The position numbers and the translations under genes are program-made. The notes under the pieces were generated by a model. It searched no databases and had not been told where the DNA came from. It worked only from the letters and a program-made list of their open reading frames with translations. Below, piece by piece: positions 26,701 through 35,838 of a stretch of 64,000 nt of DNA (position 1 is its first letter; the number at the start of each line of letters is the position of its first letter). Location of the stretch: NCBI GenBank assembly GCA_023333565.1, contig JAJKFH010000948.1, positions 2,802,001 through 2,866,000 of the forward strand, given 5' to 3'. This DNA is from Puffinus mauretanicus (taxonomy: Eukaryota > Chordata > Aves > Procellariiformes > Procellariidae).

Positions 26701-26733
26701 AGGAGGGGGTGGGGGGGTGGGGTGGCGGGTGGG
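26701..26733 (+). other. G-quadruplex motif
   Basis: Five G-runs (5, 7, 4, 3 and 3 G) are separated by loops of one, one, four and one bases, fully satisfying the standard G3+N1-7 pattern. The complementary minus strand could form an i-motif. It lies between the 118-codon minus-strand frame and the AATAAA. Confidence 0.8.
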
Positions 26734-26842
26734 AAAGAAGGGCTCACACCACCCAGGGCAATCAACAAAATAATTGCTGATTGCTGGGGGATGTTATAGG
26801 CGAGCCCGCAGGATGGCCAGGCACGGAGGCTGGGCCTCCCGG

Positions 26843-27199
26843 CTAACGCCAGAGGTGGAGCCTGGGCCGATGGTAGGGCTCTGGCTGGGCGCTCCTGTGA
26901 CGCCGCTGCCATGGCGTCATGGAGGGGAGCCCTGGCACGGTGTAGTGATGCCAGGTAAGCCATGCTGGAGTCGGATCCACTTCCATCGGCTCTTCTTGAC
27001 CTTCAGGTAGATCCACCTCCACGGGCTCCGCACCATCAGCCACATGAGTGATGGCCATTGCTACCATGTGGCTGATGGTGCCCCCCCTCTGACGCTGCCT
27101 CCTCTTCCTCCGTGATTCCTGCAGCCGTGTCTCTGCTGCCCCACACAAAGGTGGGCAGCCACTCGCCTTGCTGCTCTGGGACCTCTTGCTTCCATGCAT
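26843..27199 (-). CDS. Hypothetical 118-aa basic protein, unproven
   Basis: This is an ATG-started open frame of 118 codons on the minus strand inside the GC-rich island. The N-terminal third is polar and holds an arginine-rich cluster (RRKRRQRQR, about residues 30-38) that could act as a nuclear localisation or nucleic-acid-binding signal. The middle is acidic, with two similar pieces, PVEVDLPEGQ and PMEVDPTP. The C-terminal third is Pro/Arg/His-rich without a domain. A TATA box lies about 60 bp upstream of the ATG and an AATAAA about 480 bp downstream, so the parts could make a short intronless transcript. I do not recognise the protein. A second frame (26655-26963) overlaps it, as chance frames do in GC-rich DNA. 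It may be a retrocopy, a lineage-specific gene, a fragment of a mobile element or not coding at all. Confidence 0.18.
   Translation of the reverse strand: MHGSKRSQSSKASGCPPLCGAAETRLQESRRKRRQRQRGGTISHMVAMAITHVADGAEPVEVDLPEGQEEPMEVDPTPAWLTWHHYTVPGLPSMTPWQRRHRSAQPEPYHRPRLHLWR
27031..27080. repeat. Perfect 16-bp inverted repeat (hairpin)
   Basis: The arms 27031-27046 and 27065-27080 are exact reverse complements (CACCATCAGCCACATG and its partner), separated by 18 bases that themselves hold the palindrome ATGGCCAT. As RNA it could form a 16-bp stem. It lies inside the hypothetical 118-codon frame, where it encodes the near-symmetrical ISHMVAMAITHVAD. Confidence 0.85.
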
Positions 27200-27258
27200 C
27201 CTTGGAATCCGAGGGCCTCAAAGCTCATTAAATTGTGGGCCAGCTGCCAGTGTCTCTG

Positions 27259-27266
27259 TATTTATA
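27259..27266 (-). promoter_or_regulatory. TATA box candidate (minus strand)
   Basis: On the minus strand the GC-rich island contains CCTATAAATACAG, a strong match to TATAAATA set in otherwise GC-rich DNA. A start site would be expected about 30 bp downstream, near 27230-27235, leaving a leader of roughly 35 nt before the ATG at 27199. Confidence 0.3.
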
Positions 27267-27890
27267 GGCCCAGAAGAGAAGGCAGTGAGGTGGCTCATGA
27301 TATCAAGAGGCCACTGTGATGGCGATGCATGTGGCCAAATATGGCTGTTCTGGGAGTTGGGGGTTCTGTGGCCTGAAAGATGCCCTACTGTGGGAAAAAG
27401 AGGAGGGTCGGGGGGCCTGAGTGCCCCTTTACTGGGGATCGCTCCCCTGTACCATTCTGCTGCCCCTTGGTCACAGGGACTGCCCTCCACCTCTCCTCGT
27501 GTGCCCTGGGCTCCAGCCCCCTCCTCATCCCGTGCCTGGGCTACCCTGAACATGATGGTGGCAACAGTGACCCCACACCCACCAGGCTCCCTGCAAGTGG
27601 CACATCCTCCCGTGCTTGGTAGTGGCTACGAGGCAGCAAAGCATCCGGACATCTCGCAGGCGGGAAAGGAAGGCCCAGCCGGCCTGCGCAAGGTCTCCCT
27701 GCACTTCATAAAAGAATTGCCGATTGCCAGGTTGCGAGGGCCCTTCTGCCCCATCCCCTGGCCCTGCCCCTGGAGCGTAGAGAGATGCCATCTCTTCTGC
27801 ACGGAGCCCTGAGGGAGAGGGGAGGAGAGGTCCTGGTATCTTTTGGGCTGCAGTGCCAGCGTGACATGATGAGCCTGCTTGCAAGTGAAT

Positions 27891-30800
27891 ATCCTCAAAA
27901 ATAATGACAGTTAGGTCCTAGGACAAACTTAAACTATTGCACATTGCCAAGAGGTATCTTCTAGGGATGGTTGTAGGGGGAGTTATAGGAGGCCACCAAT
28001 ACTGATCATTCCTGCAGGCACGTTATTGGACTAGCTACAGTCCTAATCTAGTTTGACAGCTGTGGTATGCCTGTCTCCATTTCCATTAATCCTTTCCCTC
28101 TAAACTTGTGTTTTCACATAGATTGTCCTTTCATGATTCTCATTACCAAGTTTTTCTGTGGAGACACAGTGTTACAAGATTTTCTGTTCATCCAGCAAAT
28201 TTTGGAGATCTTCACAAATATTATTCATAAAGCGGCTGATTTTTACCCCATATGGATTACATAAAGCTTAGATTTTTGGCCTGAATAGACAAAATCTCAT
28301 ATAAGTGGCTGTCTTCACACCTTGGCACATTTTCCTCAGACTATGACCCAGCTATGGCTGTGGAGGGGAAGGAGGGAAATAAGCACATTTGCTGTCTTAA
28401 TGAGCAACTACAAGAGGCATGGAGAAACATCGGTCTGTACCCCTGCTCTATCCCCTGAAAAGAGCTCCAGTGGAGGAGTCAGATCTGTGTCTCAGATTGC
28501 CCAGATGCCTGGACCTGAGAGCAGCTTTCTTCCTAACTCCACCTGTGAGAATCTCCTAAAACTGCACTGCTGCTTCCAGCATCCCAAAGGAGAGGCTGTA
28601 TCAGCCATATATTTACAATCTGCTACTACAAACTACTTTTCTCGTTCAAACCTGTTTGTGAAGAAAAAACTAGCACCTATGAATTAAACTCACAGATGAA
28701 TATTGTTTTCTCTTCTGTGTTCTTCCCCCTTGGCTGAAAAGAAATCTAACTGTGGCAAAAGCCCCAGGTGCTGTCACTCTGCTTGTGTGCTCCCTCCCAT
28801 TCTGTCCGTCAAAGTTGTCCAGATAAATAGGAAGTTGGCAGCCTAAATTTTTAAATTTAATTTTGGATTGTGTTTCTATTTTGTGGCTGAATACCAAGAT
28901 TTAGTCTATGGAAAACAGGGTAATAATTTTGATTTCACGTAAAGGGTAGCACATTGGAAATATTCTTCATAACTAGTCTTTGATTTATGCCACCGGCAAT
29001 GTGATCTCTTCCAGCACTGAGTTATTAGCAAATAGTTAGTGGTTAAAAATGTCCTGAAACCAAACAACTAAATCCATTCATTAACTGTCTTTATGTATTT
29101 GTGAGACAGCACTGTCAAGTGAATTATAGTTTATTTCACAGAATGTTTCAGGCGATGCTGTTTTCTTAATAAATACGCATCTCCACTTGCTTTTAAATGG
29201 TAGATTTTATTAACCTCTTACATCCATTTTCCCCCTTTGATGGCTTCTAAATTTGAGAGAAGGAAAGATAAAATTTTTCTATATTTGCTAGAAGTTTTGA
29301 AGGATGAGCATTGTTTTATTTGTAGTGCCTTATAGTAAGTGTTGGACTTAATGCTGTCTTTACTCATGAACTTCATGACTCGACTCTTGTCCTCAGAATA
29401 CTTGTCTTGCCAAGAACATCTCTCTCTCTTAATAAGGGAGCAGAAACAACAAAACTACTAAATGAATTCAAGGATATTTTCCATGTAGGCCTGCTTACCT
29501 TCTGAAGGGATGACAAGGCTAGAGGGAAAAGGTAGGTCTTATTCCCAGCTTAAATGGAAAAGAGGGAAGGAAACATGGTGCAAACGGTAAAAAGCTGTCA
29601 GCAATGGAGGGAGCTGTATCCTCGGGAGGAGAGGTATGTACACACTGCACGAGAAGGTAGCTTTTATAGACATGAAGTACTTACATAATATGATGAAATG
29701 CAGAGAGGCAGAGCTCTAGGGCACAATCATTCTCTACTAGCAAAATGCTCGTTCATGCAAAAAACATTTCCAAACAACAAATTAACCCAACAGGAATAGA
29801 AATTGCAGCTGTAAAGAAAAAAATGCCATATTCAGCATCAAGGTTATTCTGACTGATAACTCTGTGTGTGAGGAGTGTTTCTCTTCAGCTCCACATGCCC
29901 CATTCATTCAACAAAGTAAGCAACGCAACCTTAAACCATGTGCGGGAAAACACACCTGGGGAAATTTCTCCCTCCTAAATTTTATGTGTCCTTTTGTATT
30001 TTTAACCTGATTTCCTAAAGGAGTGCTGGCAGGATGTCCATTCATCCATCCACCTGTTTCATGAAATTTCCCTCTCTTTCCAAAAGCTTTGGGACCTATT
30101 TGTTAGTTTTTATCAAGGAGTGATATGAAGGAAGGGTAGAAGTCTTACAACTCTGTGTAAATTTGTGGGCCAGGCAGAAGAGACCTACCCTTCCACTGGA
30201 GAGAAAACAGGCAGAACTTACTGGTTATACTGGTGTTTGACATAAGCCAGTTTAGTCATGACATTTTGTGATTTTTATATATCAAATTAAATATATATTC
30301 ATAACCTTCATGCACACTATTGAGGTGGATTAGATTGCTGAATGGCCAGGATGTTGGGTATGATTGTGAGGGGAGAAAAATTAAGAAACTTTTTCTGTAG
30401 AGGGGTAATCTTATTGAAGTGTCTAGTGCTGTATGCTCCTTTTTGAAATATTTGCATTAATTAGTGTTTCCAAGGCCAAAAGGAAATCCCCTCCAGGTGT
30501 ATGAACCAACAGGCAGAAATATATGAGATAGAGTGCAGAGGGCAATGTCAAATTGTACTTTCTTGAACATATTTCCAATCACAGATAAGTACTAGTCCCT
30601 CAGCAGCACCTTCTAGACATCAAAGGGTGTCCCTTCAGAAACTGTTTCTCTTTCTCAAGTTGTATTTACCGTCCTTCTTGTTTTTATATGTCTAACACAG
30701 TGTCTGTTCTTAGCTTTAAGTGACTCCCTTGAATTTACTTAGTTTTCTCACACAGCTTTATTTATCATGTTTTTTGATTCCATGTGTAGTTTGAGGGATG

Positions 30801-31006
30801 CTTCATATGTTTCATTTATTTCTCTGTCCCTTCCCATCTCATCTGTCCAATGAACCACACCATCTCACAGTAGCTATTCTTTTATTAATACTTGATTAAA
30901 TAATATCAAAATCTTTTTAATCATTTGTGGGTAATATGCAGCTATAAAATATGAAAGGTACGTGTTTGACATTTTACTTACAAAAATTTTAGCATAAGAA
31001 AATGTT
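27891..31006. other. AT-rich unique non-coding sequence
   Basis: No gene is recognised. The longest frames, 28322-28687 (plus, about 121 codons) and 28670-28897 (minus), show no domain, are unsupported by splice or promoter context and lie in mixed-composition sequence next to the GC island. Confidence 0.65.
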
Positions 31007-31048
31007 GACCATCTAATAAGAATGAGAGACCATCTAATAAGAATGAGA
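31007..31048. repeat. 21-bp perfect tandem duplication
   Basis: Two identical 21-bp units, 31007-31027 and 31028-31048, begin GACCATCTAATAAG and end AATGAGA. The identity suggests a recent slippage or duplication event. Confidence 0.9.
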
Positions 31049-33504
31049 GGAGAAGCTAAATATTTGATATGTATAAAAGGTAAATTCTTTTTGCCAGATA
31101 TAAGCATCTAATGGGCTAATTTCCATCTCTTATTTCTGCATCAACATATTCTATCTTTATCAAATCACAACACTGTTGTAAAGGTGAAAATTCTAATCAA
31201 TCAAGCCTGAAGTGTTTTCTAAATGCGAGTCTAATTAAGAAATTTGAGGGTCATAGAAAGCGACATATGACTGTCCTGGAAGTCCCTAAGAAAAAAAGAA
31301 GTACTAGATATGAAATCAGGAGAGCCACTGTATCCATTGTATATGTCAATAAAAAAACTCAGAATGCATTAAAAAAGAAAAGAACAAACCATTATAGCCA
31401 GAGTATAAAATAATGAAACAAGCCCATCTGACTTCTAAAGATAAATGATGGTTAGGAACATAACCTGTAATAAAATCCATAGCTCTGTCTAATCATCTGA
31501 TAAAATGCTATTACATATTGTGCCTTGAAATGCTTTGTTTTCATTACTACTTTATCACTTTACTTACATTATAACTTCTTTTCAAACCAAATTTGATTTC
31601 TGTACATGCAAACTAACAAGCAAAATAAGGAAATCTCCCGATTAAATGAATAAAAGCCTTTGTTGAGTGTTGAGCTATCTTATTATAGCTTTCCTTCAAA
31701 TGATTCACTTTTTAAATGCTCTAGTGGCTTTTAGTAACATGTTCTCGTTCATAAGAGTACTTAATTACTGAAATAACATGTGTGATGATGCAGTGGTTGA
31801 TGAAAGGTATGATCTTTAAGAGTTCTTCTGAAAATGAATGCAGAAAGTTGGATGATTTACAGTAGCCAGCAGAAGGCTCACTGTCTGAAGTTGCAAGAGA
31901 GGGCATGAAACGTTGTAGAAGGTTAGTGAAAGGTGAAACTGCCTTCTGTTTCTATCCAATTTATTGAAAATTAGAGATGGCTTGAAGCCAACAGGTCTTA
32001 AATTTCTAATACACTGATACATCTGAACTGCTTGGAGGGCCAGCACCTTACAGAGTCATTTTTTCAGCTGAAGTTGTTCTCGCATCTAGTAATACAGACT
32101 ACATAATACTTACACTATGGAGATGCTCCTTAACACAGTCTTAATTTTGCTGATAAGATCTAGCCTAATTTTTCTTAAGGAAAGTTTTTCAGTGTTACTT
32201 TGCCATTACTGAAATTCATTGTACCAAACTGTGCACATTTTTAAAATCATTTTCTCCAGTCAGATGGGCTGATTCTCATTAACACAAATATTACTTCAGT
32301 GCAAACAGATTTTACAGTCCTGGATAACCTCTATACCTCCAAGAGACCCAGACCAAATTGTCTGAAAATGAATGTTGGAACATTCCCCCTTCATTTGAGA
32401 AGCAGCCAAAAGTTTTCATTTTTTTAGCATAACCAACCAATATTAAGGTACAAGTGGTGAAATAAATCCTGTGCTATAGTGATCAAACAAATAAACTTCC
32501 AAAGTACTGTGTTTGCTTTCTGATATTTTACATTTTGTTTTTTTCCCCTATCCAAACCCTTGTCAGTCATTACTTTTAGCTCTGTAGTTTACGCCATACT
32601 TCAGAAAGGCCAACATTTTGTGCATAATTAGACCAGCACTGAAATTCAAAGTCACAATGAACTTAACATTAATTTTGGCACTGACTCATATGGAGATAAG
32701 ATTTCATCTGGAATAAAAGGAGGGACTTCTCAATGACTGCACATGCAGAAATGAATTTTTTGCACTTCAATCAGATCTCAGGATCTATATACAAGGTGCT
32801 GAAAAATAAAAAAAAAAGTTAAATTCAAGAGAATAAATAATAAACCAAGTAGCTGTAGCAATTAGTGGTTCTGAGAAGGCCTCTAACTGTTACCATGGTA
32901 ATATTAAAGTTTTCTGGCACTGAACATGATATATTATCATTAATTTTAGATGCCGGTACAAGTCCATTATGATAGCATTGGGGTATAATCTGCATTCTTG
33001 GACAAGGGTTTGCAATTAACTTTAACTGAGGGCACAGAGTGATTTAATGGGGATCTGGTAATTTTTCTAAAGTCTGATCAGTAGGAAGCAAGATGCCACC
33101 TCTAGAGCTGCCACATTTAGTTCTGTATGCTCTCTTTTCATCCATGAAATGCAGCAACAGTGCCCTGCAACTGCAGTCTGACAGCTCACAGCAAAAAGCA
33201 GAAACACAGGAGGTTCTTCAGCAATGCAAGAGCCATTATATTGCTGTAGTCTTATCAGACAGAATACAGTTTACCTACAGATAGCCCTGCCTTAAATCAA
33301 CAGCCTTAAACCCAGCTTTAAATGCATGGAAAGCAACATTTCCTGTGCAAACCTAAAAAGCCCATTATGATTTTCTTGTTGCAGTGCAGGGCACACCCTT
33401 ACTGACTTCAGTGGGATCATCTTTTCTTGATGTGTCCGCACATGACAGGCTTTCATTTCAGCACATTAGATTTATGTACCAGTTGTTTTTTTTTCTTGAG
33501 GCAG
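31049..33504. other. AT-rich unique non-coding sequence
   Basis: No gene is seen. It contains the RFX-like palindrome listed separately and a motif-rich stretch around it (32860-32990). A short plus frame at 33093-33284 shows nothing recognisable. Confidence 0.7.
32889..32902. promoter_or_regulatory. RFX X-box-like palindrome
   Basis: GTTACCATGGTAAT matches the RFX family X-box (two GTNRCC half-sites facing each other) at all but the final base of the perfect palindrome GTTACCATGGTAAC. Flanking sequence up to 32990 is free of repeats and holds further TAAT cores. A single 14-bp match in 64 kb is suggestive, not proof of binding. Confidence 0.35.
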
Positions 33505-33620
33505 GAGGAACATAGGACACCACATCATAAATATACAAACAGATGCAACAGAGGATATGAACTCTTGTTTGAGATTATCCACTTCACTGAGGAAGCTTGC
33601 ATAGCTCTAAAGAAAGTCAA
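33505..33620 (+). other. Candidate exon, 116 nt
   Basis: A T-rich tract (tttttttttcttgag) leads into gcag at 33501-33504. A strong donor, CAA|gtaagtgag, follows at 33621. One frame stays open across the whole segment, about 38 codons including EEHRTPHHKYTNRC and LLFEIIHFTEEACIALKK. No family is recognised. It could be a non-coding or coding exon, a pseudo-exon or chance. A GA-rich tract lies directly after the donor. Confidence 0.15.
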
Positions 33621-35727
33621 GTAAGTGAGAAAGAGAGAGTGAGAGAGAGAAGGACTGATGCTGTGAAATACAGAGCATGTTCAACCTCCCTGACAAGCAG
33701 CTGCATTTAGGAATAGGCAGGCTCTTCAGTATCAAATACAGTCACGATTGCACGGACACATGGTAGAGTGAAATTTGTGCAACTAACTTTGTGGAGCAGG
33801 GCTGTTTAGTAAACCTGCCTTTAAAAGGTGGAGTTTTACATTTGTCTGGGAGTATGATACAGAAACAAACAAAACAAATGGGATTTCTAATTTCCAGTGA
33901 ACTTATTTACAGTTTAATAAACCTTCAAAGAACAGAGTTTGGTGCATCTGGGCTGTTTAATTCTTTAAGTTTGATGTTGGCACTTTCTCAGTGTTTGTTG
34001 ATGGCTGTAGCTGTCTGGTGATCTGCCAAACATAAATACTGTGCAAAGCATTCTTTGAAAGTTCACTGAACAGTTGCTTCTGGTTCATTTTTATATAGTT
34101 AGTTTATTGATATCCACATGTTATTAATTCTTTTTTTCAAAAATGCAGAGATTAATGTGAGCTCTAATGAGGAGAAAATATGTTCCACCTAAATTTCTTT
34201 ATCATTTGTATCTGTACAGTGGAATCAGTTTTATTAACCTTGATTAATACTTAATACCATGTTACTTCATCAATCTTTGTTATCTTTGCACCCTGGAGTG
34301 GAGTTTCAATTGCTATATATCACCTCATCGTAATATTGTACCTAATTTAATCTAGAGACAAGTGTATGAATTTAACCTATTATATTTTTTTCCCCACAGA
34401 GAATTAACATTTAGATTTCATCCAGCTAGGCAGCAGTACCATTTGAATACTTATTTGAGCTGCTTAACCCTCCTGTGTTGATGAGTTGATGGGAAACCTT
34501 AGAAGAGTGTATTTACTTACGATACTTTCAGCACTCATTATCAGTGAAATCCTAGGCCCATTAGAATAAGTGTGAGTTTTACTACTGACTTCAAGATTTT
34601 ACTTCACCAGAAGAAATCATCTTGAAGAGGCTAGGACAGGCTTCTATTCTGGACCTGAAGTACACCTTGTGTTAGAAAATAGTAATAAAAAAGCCTTTTA
34701 CTGGCCAAACCCCGAGTTTTGGCCTCTGCTAAGGTGTGGCTGCAAACTGGCAGTCATTTTCTTAGCCGAAACTAAGACTTCTGTCCTTACTAATGATAGC
34801 AAGATCTGAGATCAAGTCAGAAGCATTGCTTATGGGAATGTAGCAAGCTGAATTTTTGGAAGTACAAAATGACAAGGAAAATGTTTGATACTTCTGAACT
34901 GAAAACTTAAGGACTGTAGGAAATACAGAAAAAAATTAGCTAGTGGAGGAAAAGACTGACCTTTTCACTGTTTCTAGGAACTTTGTGTTGAGAATCAGAT
35001 TTTGCTCCTCCAACCATATCTTCTGGTTTACTGGGGACAGAGACAAGCTTCCAGCGTCTGCCACAAATACTGTCCATTAGTACAAATTGCCCTCTACTCA
35101 TCACTCAGACTGGTCATACCATCCTTTTATCATCTGCTTCATTGCACATGTTGGATGACAGCACTGGCCTTCTGGACAAGACTGCTTAAAACGGGGTTGG
35201 AAAAAATCTGCAAGTTGGGCTGAGGTGGGATGATTTGTCGCCAACCAGGTGACCTGTCCAGTCAAAGCTGGCATCCCCTCTCCGATGATGTACTGGTGGG
35301 AATAGCATTAAGGGGTTAGCTAAACAGTCTTTAGGACGCCGTCAGTAATTTTGTTGCTGGAAGCGTCACTCTTTTGGCTCATATAATGCTGCAGGGTATT
35401 TAAAGTGTGTCATTTGTTCTTGGTATCAGAGCCAGTGAAATGATCGACTATGAATAATTTACATGAAGAATTCTGGCAGTTTACACCCAAAATTTTAGTT
35501 CTGTGAAGACTGGTATGTCATACAGATACAAAGCAAAAAAAAAGTGTTTCAAATAATTTGTTCGTTCTTTTTCTCCAACCGATAAACTCAGTGTGTTCAT
35601 ACACATATAATTAATCTGCCTGATTCACCAGTAACACTTTGCTACAAAATTGTGTTGCAGTCATTCAGTGGTACGAGGGAATCAGTATCTTTATTCTCAC
35701 TTATCTGACTGCTGGTTTCCTTTACAG
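33621..35727. other. AT-rich unique sequence between two candidate exons
   Basis: It begins with a GA-rich run (33625-33653). A strong acceptor-like tract, ttttttccccacag, ends at 34400 but no exon is convincing after it. Frames at 33791-34021 and 35002-35223 show no recognised features. Confidence 0.65.
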
Positions 35728-35838
35728 GAATCTGCATTTTGAGTGAGGCTTTCCAAAGCCAGCAGAAGCAGTCTAGCTTTCCAGTTGTGCTGTCGGAAGT
35801 AAAACCACTGTGCATTTCTCTGGGAGCAGTATTTCATA
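35728..35838 (+). other. Candidate exon, 111 nt
   Basis: The acceptor ctggtttcctttacag ends at 35727 and the near-consensus donor ATA|gtaagt begins at 35839. One frame (two leading bases, then 36 codons, then one base) is open throughout and includes FQSQQKQSSFPVVLSEVKP. The other two frames hit stops early. The open phase does not match the open phase of the 33505-33620 segment, so the two are not a simple coding pair. No protein family is recognised. It could equally be a lncRNA exon or a chance match. Confidence 0.17.

Larger units (their letters stand above)
26167..27890. other. GC-rich island of unknown origin
   Basis: Composition switches abruptly from AT-rich to GC-rich at the edge of the CR1 fragment and back to AT-rich near 27890. 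It contains CpG-bearing segments (for example near 26830-26930), a G4 motif, a 16-bp inverted repeat, a TATA box and open frames in several frames on both strands. A plus-strand frame at 27168-27812 stays open for 214 codons but opens on TTG and looks like a composition artefact. I recognise no transposon, LTR or host protein. It might be a retrocopy, an unclassified mobile element, or a small CpG-island gene or lncRNA locus. Confidence 0.6.

Noticed and set aside
27168..27812. 214-codon plus-strand open frame in the GC island.
   Set aside because: It opens on TTG, overlaps several frames on the other strand, and is the kind of long chance frame expected in GC-rich DNA.
34387..34400. Very good acceptor-like tract ttttttccccacag.
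   Set aside because: No convincing donor downstream; all frames hit stops quickly.
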